A stretch of DNA of 64,000 nucleotides. Origin: Collinsella aerofaciens. GTDB lineage: Bacteria > Actinomycetota > Coriobacteriia > Coriobacteriales > Coriobacteriaceae. The position numbers and the translations under genes are program-made. Below, piece by piece: positions 24,632-32,817 of the stretch. Each line of letters begins with the position of its first letter. The stretch's first letter is position 1. The stretch is from the NCBI RefSeq assembly GCF_009876115.1, contig NZ_WWSY01000002.1, positions 62,001-126,000 on the forward strand, written 5' to 3'. Under the pieces are notes generated by a model. That model was given only the letters and a program-made list of their open reading frames with translations, did not search any database and was not told where the DNA came from.

Positions 24632-24973
24632 ATGTCCGAGCCCGCAACCAATGCCGGAATGAACACGCTCATCGCCGTGGCCATCGCCCCGTGCGGCACC
24701 GGCGACGAGCTGTCCGCCGAGGTCGCCGAGGTCGTGCGCGTCATACGCGAGAGCGGCCTTCCCAACCGCACCACCTCGATGTTCACCGAGATCGAGGGCG
24801 ACTGGGACGAGGTCATGCAGGTCGTGCGCGACGCAACCTTTGTGTTGGCGAGCAAGGGAATCCGCACCGAAGTCGTGCTCAAAGCCGATATTCGGCCCGG
24901 ATTTACCGACACCATGACCGGCAAGCTCGAGCGCATGGAAGCACAGATCAAGAAGCAGGAGGAAGCACGATGA
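24632..24973 (+). CDS. MTH1187/YkoF-family thiamine-binding protein
   Basis: A 113-residue ferredoxin-like protein (MNTLIAVAIAPCGTGDELSAEVAEVVRVIRESGL... TSMFTEIEGDWDEVMQVV) of the MTH1187 family, members of which bind thiamine or its hydroxymethylpyrimidine moiety. It starts 3 bases after thiM and its stop overlaps the thiE start (ATGA), so it is translationally coupled in the salvage operon. It probably binds or delivers a thiamine precursor; it has no enzyme motif. Confidence 0.85.
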   Translation: MSEPATNAGMNTLIAVAIAPCGTGDELSAEVAEVVRVIRESGLPNRTTSMFTEIEGDWDEVMQVVRDATFVLASKGIRTEVVLKADIRPGFTDTMTGKLERMEAQIKKQEEAR

Positions 24974-25665
24974 GCATCCGCGACAACCTTGATATCTCGG
25001 CCTATCTGGTACTCGGCCCCGAAAACACCCTCGGGCGCCCCGTGGGCGATGTGGTGGCCCAGGCGCTCGACGCAGGCTTTACCTGTATCCAGGTGCGCTC
25101 CAAGGTGGCAAGCGCCCGCGAGATCATTGCACTGACCGGCGACGCCGCGCAGGCAATCGCACAGGCTGGCAAGACCGGTCAGGTCGCCCTGTTAATCGAC
25201 GACCGTCTGGACTGTGTACTCGCCGCGCGCGAGCAGGGCATTGCCGTCGACGGCGTGCACGTAGGCCAGAGCGACATTCCCGTCGAGGTCTGCCGCAAGC
25301 TGCTGGGCCCCGATGCCATTGTGGGCCTTTCGGCCCGTTGCGAGGAGATGCTCGAGTACGTCAAGACCGCCGACATGAGCCTGGTCGACTACCTGGGCAT
25401 CGGCCCGCTCCACGAGACCGAGACCAAGCGCGACTGCGGACGCGCGGCCGACGGCTCTATCATCACCAAGAGCTTTGAGGACCTGGCCGCACTCCACGCG
25501 GCAAGCCCCGTGCCCATCGTGGTGGGCGGCGGCGTCAAGACGGCCGACCTGCCGCAGCTCAAGGCCACCGGCGTCGACGGCTTCTTTGTGGTGAGTGCCG
25601 TCTGCAGCGCCGATGACCCCTACGCCGCGGCCAAGGAGCTCGTCGACACTTGGCAGCAGGCATAG
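24970..25665 (+). CDS. thiE: Thiamine phosphate synthase
   Basis: A 231-residue TIM barrel that joins HMP-PP with thiazole phosphate. Family motifs are the LLIDDR region, DGVHVGQSDIP, GLSAR (usually GxSxH), YLGIGPLHETETK (GPxFxT-like) and VVGGGVK. The start overlaps the preceding stop in ATGA. A longer frame upstream belongs to another reading frame of the neighbour. The operon as a whole lacks ThiC and ThiG here, so it looks like a salvage rather than a de novo pathway. Confidence 0.95.
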   Translation: MSIRDNLDISAYLVLGPENTLGRPVGDVVAQALDAGFTCIQVRSKVASAREIIALTGDAAQAIAQAGKTGQVALLIDDRLDCVLAAREQGIAVDGVHVGQSDIPVEVCRKLLGPDAIVGLSARCEEMLEYVKTADMSLVDYLGIGPLHETETKRDCGRAADGSIITKSFEDLAALHAASPVPIVVGGGVKTADLPQLKATGVDGFFVVSAVCSADDPYAAAKELVDTWQQA

Positions 25666-25709
25666 GCATAAGCCGAGCAGCTGATCCGCAGCCTCACATC
25701 TTCAGCAAT

Positions 25710-25879
25710 GGAAAGCGCATCCCAGTTTGGACGTCCATTCCGAGATGCGCTTTCCGCATGAGGCTCCGTTGGGAAACCGCATCCCATTCCAGACGCAAAT
25801 TCTGGGACGCCGTTTCCAAAACCCTCCCGTCCGGGAAACTGCATCCCGTTCTGGGTGCCGATTCTGGGACGCGCTTTCC
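25710..25879. repeat. Array of three 46-47-bp palindromes, 61-62-bp period
   Basis: Units at 25710-25755, 25771-25817 and 25833-25879 each begin GGAAA.CGCATCCC or GGGAAACYGCATCCC and end GAYGC..TTTCC. The first has perfect 12-bp arms (GGAAAGCGCATC/GATGCGCTTTCC); the others pair with one to three mismatches. Spacers are 15 bp. They fill the gap between convergent thiE and the patatin gene. Confidence 0.8.
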
Positions 25880-25901
25880 GCCGAGCACACGGCAAGTTGT
25901 T

Positions 25902-26771
25902 CTACCCCGCCAGGTAGGTCTCCAACGCCGGCAAAGACGACTCCGCATCGTGGCGGCCGATCTGATAGATACGCTCGAGCTCATCGGGCTCGCGACACAG
26001 CGACGGCACCTTCACCGATTCGCTCGGCCGCACCACAAAGATCTCGCCGGCAGCCTCGCGACGTGCCAGGTCATCGAGCGTGGCATTGTAGACCTCATGC
26101 CGATGCTCAAGTGCTGCGACAAACGCCGGGTAGTGACGGAACACGCGACGCAGCATGGGCATCACACTGTTGGGCTGCTTTACAAAGCCCGCCGGCTGCG
26201 TCAGCACCACCACGTTGCGGTCATACCCCTGCGCAAACAGCCATGCGCTGGGAATAGAATCAGCCACGCCGCCATCCAGATATTTATGCCCGTCAATAGC
26301 GACAGGACGCGTCGCCACAGGAATCGCCGACGACGCCCGGATCCACTCGATATCCCTCTCGTCGCCATAGGGCAGGTCATGATAGACGGCCTTGCCCGTC
26401 TCGATATCGGTACACACGCACGTAAACCGCATGGGGCAGGCGCGATATGCCTCCAGGTCGATGGGATCGCGCTCGATGGGCACCTCGTGATAGGCAAAAT
26501 CAGCATTGAACATATCACCGGTTCGCAGCCAGCTGGTCACACCCGCATAGCGCTTATCGGCGCAATAGGCCTTGTTGTAGCGAATGGCGCGGCCGATCTG
26601 GCGCGATTTAAAGTTGTAGCCAAACGCCGCGCCCGCCGAGACACCCACCATATGGTCGCAGGTCAAACCGTGCTCCATCCAAACGTCGAGCACGCCCGCC
26701 GTATACATACCGCGGTAGCCGCCTCCCTCGAGTGCCAGCCCCACCGTGCGCGTCATATTTGACTGTGCCAT
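25902..26771 (-). CDS. Patatin-like phospholipase
   Basis: A 289-residue serine lipid hydrolase with the Ser-Asp dyad. The oxyanion loop is EGGGYRGMYTAGVLD, the nucleophile GVSAGAAFG (GxSxG) and the catalytic Asp YLDGGVADS (DGG). It resembles the YjjU/RssA-type bacterial patatins. No signal peptide or membrane segment, so it is probably cytosolic or peripheral. The ATG at 26771 follows GGAGATGG; upstream codons to 26855 look non-coding. Convergent with thiE. Confidence 0.88.
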   Translation of the reverse strand: MAQSNMTRTVGLALEGGGYRGMYTAGVLDVWMEHGLTCDHMVGVSAGAAFGYNFKSRQIGRAIRYNKAYCADKRYAGVTSWLRTGDMFNADFAYHEVPIERDPIDLEAYRACPMRFTCVCTDIETGKAVYHDLPYGDERDIEWIRASSAIPVATRPVAIDGHKYLDGGVADSIPSAWLFAQGYDRNVVVLTQPAGFVKQPNSVMPMLRRVFRHYPAFVAALEHRHEVYNATLDDLARREAAGEIFVVRPSESVKVPSLCREPDELERIYQIGRHDAESSLPALETYLAG

Positions 26772-27094
26772 GCGACCATCTCCGTTCCTGCGTTTTAAAA
26801 CGGGACAAGTATACCCGTCAACATATATCGTCTCAGTCGCATTTTCATCGAACATCGCATCGTCGCGGTACCACTTGTCGAATAATAGCCGCTCACAGCA
26901 TGTGCACCCATATATAATTGCGTACTGTTGTTTATACTACTCAGCAGTTATCAACAGCGAACATTAGCCGGCAAAGTAACTCAACAACGCAGCAAGGCGG
27001 GGGCCTGGATACACGCAAAGCGTGAGCAACGACGCGTGTACACAACGAGCTCGCCCGACGCAATCCGCCCCGACCTCAGAAAGCCGCTTAGAAC
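26772..27094. other. 323-bp intergenic region between divergent genes
   Basis: It contains AT-rich promoter-like stretches, for example TATAAT near 26912 and TATACT near 26934, upstream of the GGDEF-EAL gene. I see no ORF, riboswitch or strong hairpin. Confidence 0.4.
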
Positions 27095-29812
27095 ATGGAT
27101 ACTGTCAGCAATTACACCGAAACGCTCGAAAAGACCGTCCGTGACCTTCTCGAGCGTCAGGATGATCTGATTAGGACGGCCTTTACCGACCAGCTCACCG
27201 GGCTTGGCAACCGCGGCGGCTTTGCCCGTTCCCTCGAGGAGCTCTGGGAGCAGGACGCCCCCGTTACCATGGCGTTCATCGATATCGATAACCTTAAGCA
27301 CTGCAACGACGTCTTTGGGCATGACGAGGGCAACCGCTACATCTTGCAGGTAAGCCTCTATCTCAAGCTGTATATGAAAGCTGACGAGGCGGCGTTTCGC
27401 ATAGGCGGCGACGAGTTTGCCATCCTATCTACGATTGCAACCGAAGACGACCTCGCCGAACGTCTGGAACACTGCCGAACGATCCTGCTCAAAAACAACG
27501 ATTCCGAGATGCCTCACTCGTTTAGCTACGGAGTGGCACACGCCGACCCCGCCCTGGGCGAAGCCTCCAATCGCATGACACTCGATGCCGACCATCGCAT
27601 GTACGACTACAAGCTACGCCATGCCATACACCTTGATCGACGCAATATCACACAAGTCCACGCCGATGACTTCGAAATAAGCGACCGCGTTTTCGATGCC
27701 TTTTCGATGCTCAACGAAGGCCGTTATTGCTTTATCGAGAACTTGGACAAGCATCGCACCCTTTGGTCACAAGGCGCCTTGCGCGATCTCGGTCTTCCTT
27801 CCGAGCATATAGACAACTGCCACGATTACTGGAAAACGCGTGTCCATCCCGATGACCTTGAGGCCTATACCAGCGATATCGACCAAATCTACAACGGCTC
27901 CAAACACCGCCGCGTCATGCAGTACCGTATGCGCAATGCCGCGGGCGACTACGTCCTTTGCCGCGCTCGCGGGTTTCGTATCGACGGCGACGGAAATACC
28001 CCCTCGCTCTATGTCGGCGAGCTCGTCAATCACTCACTCGCCGAAACCGTCGACGCCGCTACGGGCCTCGGAACGCAGCGCATGCTGATTAACGCTATCG
28101 ATGCCTGCCGTCGCGACCGTTGCGAGACGGGGCTTATAGCGGTCCGCGTTCGCGGCACGGCAAAGCTCAACGAGCTCTATGGGGCCGAGGCCGTCGACAA
28201 CATGCTCGCCGAATACGCAGGCCGTATGCTGTCGATCACCCGCGGCAGGAGTCGCGTCTTCCGCTCACGAAACGCCCAGTTCGTCGTGCTCAGCAACGAT
28301 TTGGGCCACGAGGCATTCGAGCAACTGACCCATCATCTTAAAGAAGCCGTTTTCGCTCCTGTTCGAATCGCGGACGACACCATTACCCCCGTCTGTCTTC
28401 TCGTCCCGGCCTTTTACGAGCGCTTAACCCATCAAGCGACCGCTGTTTTAGGCGAACTCGACCGTCGCCTTCGCACGGCCGGTGGACTTGTTCCCAACGA
28501 CAGCCTCCCCATACCCGAAATCGAACGCAAGAGCGCAATCGCCGAACGCATCGACACGCTCACCGGCCTCTACCGCCCCAGCGAGTTTATGCGGCGCACC
28601 AACGCATTTCTCGAGGCAAGGCGCGACGGCACCTGGTGCATCGCCACGGTCGACATGGGCCACATGCGCCTGTTTAATGAATGGCACGGCCAGGCCGAGG
28701 GCGACCGCGTACTCGCCGATGTGGGCACGGTCCTCAAGGACATCGAGAATGCCGATATGGGCGTCGCAGGGTACTGGGGCCAAGATGACTTTTGCGTGCT
28801 CATCCCCTTTAAGCACATCACCGTCCATCAAATCTACAACCGCGTTCGCGAGGCCGTAGCCAGGCATGATGACGGCGTAGGTTTCTGGCCGTCCATGGGC
28901 GTTTACCCCATCGACTCCAATGAGGAAATCACCATCGATGCGCAGGCTAAGGCAATGTTTACCAATCGACGCGCCAAAAACGACTTCAAGGAGCGCATTG
29001 CCATTTTCTGCCCCACGGAGTACGAGCGCGAAGTCGCGTTCCACCGCACCCTCACCGAGTTCCAGTACGCGCTCTCAGATGGTCGTATTACCTACCACTT
29101 GCAGCCCCAGGTCGATATGGAAACCGGTGAGATTATTGGCGCCGAAGCGCTCACCCGCTGGATTGACAAGGACGGCTCTCTCATTTCGCCCGCAACGTTT
29201 ATCCCCGCACTCGAGGAAAGCGGCTTTGTGGTGACGCTCGACAAGTACATCTGGCAAGGTGTCGCCTCGTGGCTGCGCGAGCGCATCGATCGAGGACTTC
29301 GCGTGGTTCCGGTCTCGCTTAATGTGTCGCGCGTGGATATCCTTGCCTGCGACGTTGCCGAACATATGGGGGCGCTCGCCGCCCAATATAGCCTACCGCC
29401 CGAGCTCATGCGTATCGAGATCACCGAGACGGCTTATACGGGGGAGTCCGAGGCCGTGGACAAACTGACAGCCGACCTGCACACCCGCGGCTTCTCGACC
29501 TATATGGACGATTTTGGCACCGGCCAGTCCACGCTCGCGATGCTCAAGAACGTCAACGTCGACGTCATCAAGCTCGACCGCACCTTTGTGCCCACCGACC
29601 GCGATCAAGGCCGCAGCGCGCAGATCGTGTCGTCTATGCTCGAGATGGCGCAATCGTTGCACCTGCCCGTCGTGGTCGAAGGCGTCGAGACAAATGAGCA
29701 GGCGAACATACTGCGACAGATGGGCGCCCGCTACGCACAAGGGTTCCTCTACCACCGCCCCATGCCGGTGGAGGATTTTGAGATATTGCTCGATGGCGGC
29801 GCCGGCAACTGA
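27095..29812 (+). CDS. Cyclic-di-GMP protein: GGDEF-PAS-GGDEF*-GGDEF*-EAL
   Basis: A 905-residue soluble multidomain protein. The first GGDEF (about 28-180) is intact (RIGGDEF, 102-108). A PAS-like domain spans roughly 195-315. A second GGDEF-like domain (about 325-470) has lost the motif (RSRNAQFVVL). A third (about 490-640) reads GQDDF. The C-terminal EAL domain (about 655-905) keeps EAL (AEALTRW), NVSR, EITET, DDFGTG, KLDRTF and VEGVET, so phosphodiesterase activity is likely. There is no RxxD inhibitory site before the active GGDEF. An in-frame TAG just upstream fixes the start. It is followed by a paralogue. Confidence 0.92.
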   Translation: MDTVSNYTETLEKTVRDLLERQDDLIRTAFTDQLTGLGNRGGFARSLEELWEQDAPVTMAFIDIDNLKHCNDVFGHDEGNRYILQVSLYLKLYMKADEAAFRIGGDEFAILSTIATEDDLAERLEHCRTILLKNNDSEMPHSFSYGVAHADPALGEASNRMTLDADHRMYDYKLRHAIHLDRRNITQVHADDFEISDRVFDAFSMLNEGRYCFIENLDKHRTLWSQGALRDLGLPSEHIDNCHDYWKTRVHPDDLEAYTSDIDQIYNGSKHRRVMQYRMRNAAGDYVLCRARGFRIDGDGNTPSLYVGELVNHSLAETVDAATGLGTQRMLINAIDACRRDRCETGLIAVRVRGTAKLNELYGAEAVDNMLAEYAGRMLSITRGRSRVFRSRNAQFVVLSNDLGHEAFEQLTHHLKEAVFAPVRIADDTITPVCLLVPAFYERLTHQATAVLGELDRRLRTAGGLVPNDSLPIPEIERKSAIAERIDTLTGLYRPSEFMRRTNAFLEARRDGTWCIATVDMGHMRLFNEWHGQAEGDRVLADVGTVLKDIENADMGVAGYWGQDDFCVLIPFKHITVHQIYNRVREAVARHDDGVGFWPSMGVYPIDSNEEITIDAQAKAMFTNRRAKNDFKERIAIFCPTEYEREVAFHRTLTEFQYALSDGRITYHLQPQVDMETGEIIGAEALTRWIDKDGSLISPATFIPALEESGFVVTLDKYIWQGVASWLRERIDRGLRVVPVSLNVSRVDILACDVAEHMGALAAQYSLPPELMRIEITETAYTGESEAVDKLTADLHTRGFSTYMDDFGTGQSTLAMLKNVNVDVIKLDRTFVPTDRDQGRSAQIVSSMLEMAQSLHLPVVVEGVETNEQANILRQMGARYAQGFLYHRPMPVEDFEILLDGGAGN

Positions 29813-29869
29813 TACGCTCGCGCGCAAAAACACCACCGTCTAGGGGAGCATTTGTCCCCATTGGCTAAC

Positions 29870-29904
29870 TCATATCCCCAATTCAAACCGAATTGGGGAT
29901 ATGA
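29870..29904. repeat. Perfect 15-bp-arm hairpin between the two GGDEF genes
   Basis: TCATATCCCCAATTC (29870-29884) pairs perfectly with GAATTGGGGATATGA (29890-29904) around five bases. There is no T-run. It may end, attenuate or stabilise the transcript ahead of the second gene. Confidence 0.7.
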
Positions 29905-29940
29905 TACGGAGCATCCTGTCACCTAAGGAGGTTATCCATC

Positions 29941-31470
29941 ATGAACGAGTCGTATCGCCTGGGCGAGCAATCAATCATTGCCCATCTTCAGCGACTCGCG
30001 AACGGGACCTCAACCGCCGAGCTCGATGTCGCGGCACTGCCCACGGAGCTGCGCTCCATCGGCGAGCAACTGCAGAAAACGCTCGCCGTCTTGCAACAAG
30101 AACGCCAGCTGCTTGAGCGCAGCGCCTATGTCGATTCGCTCACCAATCTTGGCAACCGCGGTGGACTCGACCGCCATGTCGATCAGCTCTGGCTCAAAGG
30201 CACTCCCTTTACCTGCGCCTATATTGACATCGACCATCTCAAGCACTGCAACGATAAGTTTGGCCACGCCGAAGGCAACCGCTACATTCTGGGCATCTGC
30301 CGCGCGCTCACCGAGGCAATGGAGCACGATGAAATGCTGTTCCGTATCGGTGGAGATGAATTTGTACTCGTGTCTCCCACGACAGGCGAAGCCGAGCTCG
30401 AGCAGCGCTTGGAGCGGACACGTACCGATCTTGTCGAGGCAACATCAGACGGCAAGGCGCCCATGATCGCCAGTTTTAGTTTTGGTTGCTCGCACGTCGA
30501 CCCGCTTGCAGGCGATACGCGTCGCCAGATGACGATGGATGCCGATCGCAAAATGTATCGCTATAAGCTTATGCACCGCGTGCAGCAACCGAAAGAAGAC
30601 AACGCGCCGATGCGGCCGATTGCCGATCAACTTCCCTGCAACGACCGCGTGTTCCAGGCGATCTCCATGAGCTCCGAGACACGCTATCCGTTTATCCTTA
30701 ACCTCGATACCGGCGAATCGCAATGGTCGGTTAATGCCGTACGCGATTTTGGCCTGCCCTCCCAGCACCCTTACAACTCGCTCGATATGTGGCTTGCCCG
30801 CGTTCACCCCGAAGATCGCGATAACGTACACGCCGAGCTCGACATGGTGATAAACGGCACGTGGCACTTCCACTACATGCAGTATCGCGTGATGGATGCT
30901 ACCGGAGCGTACGTGCTTTGCGACTGCACGGGCTACCGTTTGGACGGCACCGATACCGAGCCTAACATGTACGTGGGCATGATTATCAACCGCAGCCCGG
31001 CAGATACGACCGACTCGGTAACGGGTCTGGGCGATGTCCACGCCCTGGTCAACGCTATTGGAGAGATGCGCCGCGTGCCGCGCGAGGCTGGCTTTATTGC
31101 CATTAAGATCGACGATATCGCCGAGGTCAATGCCCGCTTTGGATTCGACGCAGGCGACCGCGTGCTCGCCGAAAGCGCCGCCTGCCTCACGGATTGTTCG
31201 CGCGGCAAGGGCCGCCTGTTCCGCTCAACAGGACCGACATTCGTGGCGCTTTTCGACGACCTTGATCCCGAAGAGACCAACGCGATTGCAGAGGAAATCG
31301 AGCGGTTCCTGGGTTCGCCTGTGCTCATCGGATCGCTTGAATACCAACCGCCCATTCGCGTGGCTACGCTTCATCTGGACGCCGTCGACCGACAGCCCGT
31401 TTCCATTCTGAATGAACTCAAAGCGCTGCTTAAAGAGGCGCCGCAAGTACCGGGCACCAAGCTGGACTAG
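29941..31470 (+). CDS. Diguanylate cyclase: GGDEF-PAS-degenerate GGDEF
   Basis: A 509-residue paralogue of the first half of the upstream protein. A helical N-terminus of about 60 residues leads into an intact GGDEF domain (SLTNLGNRGG, then GGDEF at 137-141). A PAS-like domain follows (about 215-335) and then a GGDEF-like domain that has lost its motif (RSTGPTFVALF). It lacks an EAL domain and an RxxD inhibitory site, so it should mainly synthesise cyclic di-GMP. TAAGGAGG gives a strong start. The pair likely arose by tandem duplication and differ in net activity. Confidence 0.92.
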   Translation: MNESYRLGEQSIIAHLQRLANGTSTAELDVAALPTELRSIGEQLQKTLAVLQQERQLLERSAYVDSLTNLGNRGGLDRHVDQLWLKGTPFTCAYIDIDHLKHCNDKFGHAEGNRYILGICRALTEAMEHDEMLFRIGGDEFVLVSPTTGEAELEQRLERTRTDLVEATSDGKAPMIASFSFGCSHVDPLAGDTRRQMTMDADRKMYRYKLMHRVQQPKEDNAPMRPIADQLPCNDRVFQAISMSSETRYPFILNLDTGESQWSVNAVRDFGLPSQHPYNSLDMWLARVHPEDRDNVHAELDMVINGTWHFHYMQYRVMDATGAYVLCDCTGYRLDGTDTEPNMYVGMIINRSPADTTDSVTGLGDVHALVNAIGEMRRVPREAGFIAIKIDDIAEVNARFGFDAGDRVLAESAACLTDCSRGKGRLFRSTGPTFVALFDDLDPEETNAIAEEIERFLGSPVLIGSLEYQPPIRVATLHLDAVDRQPVSILNELKALLKEAPQVPGTKLD

Positions 31471-31476
31471 CACCAC

Positions 31477-31517
31477 GGGGCGCGATGTGAAACACAAACC
31501 GTTTCGCATCGCGCCCC
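31477..31517. terminator. Long hairpin after the diguanylate cyclase
   Basis: GGGGCGCGATGTGAAA and TTTCGCATCGCGCCCC pair around about nine bases, with one mismatch. The T-tract is weak. Confidence 0.55.
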
Positions 31518-31581
31518 ACGCCATCTTCCCTCTCGTGCGATAATCCTCCGCAGAAGTCACCAACAGTAGAGGGAGTTTGTG

Positions 31582-32205
31582 ATGAAGGTTCTTTTGGTCA
31601 ACGGCAGCCCCAAGGCAAACGGCAATACCGCCCGCGCACTCGCCGAGGTCGCCGAGCAACTCAACGCCGAGGACATCGATACCGAGGTGTTCCAGCTGGG
31701 CGCCAAGCCCATTCGCGACTGCATCGGCTGCGGCCAGTGTGGCAAGCTTGGCGGTTGCTGCACCTTTGACGACGACGTGGTGAACGAGCTGATCGCTGCC
31801 GCCGAGCAGGCAGATGGCTTTGTCTTTGGCTCCCCCGTCTACTATGCGCACCCCAGCGGCCGCATCCTCTCGGCTCTCGACCGCGCCTTCTATGCCGGAA
31901 GCAAAGCTTTTGCACACAAGCCGGGCGCTGCCGTCGCCGTTGCCCGCCGCGGTGGCACGTCGACCACGTTCGATGTACTCAACAAGTACTTCACCATCAA
32001 CCAGATGCCCGTGGTCGCCTCCACCTACTGGAACAACGTCTTTGGTGCCATGCCGGGCGAGGCCGCCCAGGACGCCGAGGGCCTGGCCACCATGCGAAAC
32101 ATCGGCAAAAACATGGCCTGGCTCCTGCGCTGCATCGAGGCAGGACAGGCCGTCGGCATCGAAGCCCCCGAAGCCGACCGCGCCCGCACCAACTTTATTC
32201 GATAA
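31582..32205 (+). CDS. Flavodoxin-like NAD(P)H-dependent FMN oxidoreductase
   Basis: A 207-residue flavoprotein. The FMN-phosphate loop is NGSPKANGNTARAL (about 7-20). CIGCGQCGKLGGC is a cysteine-rich motif found in the iron-sulphur flavoprotein-like branch, and SPVYYAHPSG binds the flavin ring. Only four cysteines are clustered, so an FeS cluster is possible but not certain. The ATG at 31582 follows GAGGGAG. Monocistronic; probably a redox housekeeping enzyme. Confidence 0.85.
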   Translation: MKVLLVNGSPKANGNTARALAEVAEQLNAEDIDTEVFQLGAKPIRDCIGCGQCGKLGGCCTFDDDVVNELIAAAEQADGFVFGSPVYYAHPSGRILSALDRAFYAGSKAFAHKPGAAVAVARRGGTSTTFDVLNKYFTINQMPVVASTYWNNVFGAMPGEAAQDAEGLATMRNIGKNMAWLLRCIEAGQAVGIEAPEADRARTNFIR

Positions 32206-32209
32206 GTCC

Positions 32210-32364
32210 GGCGGTGGTCACCTCGATGTACCGTCAATGTCAGCGAAAAGCCAGCTGATGAGGCAAGATGCCTTGAAAGAGGAGGGCGCTGGGCTTTTGC
32301 CCGCGCCCGACGATTGAAAGGCAGATTGCCCATCAGATGGCTTTGCAGCGTCGAGGTGACCGCC
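32210..32364. repeat. 155-bp branched imperfect palindrome
   Basis: The outer arms GGTCACCTCGA (32216-32226) and TCGAGGTGACC (32351-32361) pair. Inside, AAGCCAGCTGATGAGGCAA pairs imperfectly with TTGCCCATCAGATGGCTTT. The apex is GGGCGC.GGGC-TTTT-GCCCGCGCCC (about 32284-32308). It fills the gap between the flavodoxin-like and ArsC-like genes. Confidence 0.7.
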
Positions 32365-32389
32365 ATTCGTTAGAACGGCGGAACATTAT

Positions 32390-32731
32390 ATGAACGTGCA
32401 AATCTTCGGCACCAAGAAGTCCTTTGATACCAAGAAGGCCCAGCGCTATTTTAAGGAGCGTCGCATTAAGGTGCAGTTTATTGACCTTAGGGAAAAGGAG
32501 ATGAGCAAAGGCGAGCTCACGAGCGTGATGCAGGCGGTCGGCGGCATCGACAAGCTGCTCAACCCCAAAGCCAAGGACGAGGAGACGCTCGCGCTCATCC
32601 AGCACCTTACCCCCAGTCAGCGCTTCGACAAGCTGCTCGAGAACCAGCAGGTTCTAGCCGAGCCCATCGTGCGCAATGGCAAAAAGGCCACCGTCGGTTA
32701 TTGCCCCGATGTATGGGGAGCCTGGGAGTAG
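32390..32731 (+). CDS. ArsC/Spx-fold protein lacking the catalytic cysteine
   Basis: A 113-residue thioredoxin-fold protein of the ArsC/Spx family: MNVQIFGTKKSFDTKKAQRYFKERRI is followed by FIDLREKEMSKGEL and the C-terminal EPIVRNGKKATVGYCPDVW. The position that holds the resolving or catalytic Cys (C-x-x-C or HNPxCxxSR) reads TKKSFDT, with no cysteine. Arsenate reduction is therefore unlikely; a regulatory or glutathione-independent role is possible. The ribosome site is weak (GGCGGAAC). Confidence 0.8.
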   Translation: MNVQIFGTKKSFDTKKAQRYFKERRIKVQFIDLREKEMSKGELTSVMQAVGGIDKLLNPKAKDEETLALIQHLTPSQRFDKLLENQQVLAEPIVRNGKKATVGYCPDVWGAWE

Positions 32732-32817
32732 CCTGTGTTATTTGCCAGCGCGTGGGTATAAGAGCAGGCGTTTGGCATAAGATTCAACTGTAAGCCATGT
32801 CTAACAAAGGAGGGCAC

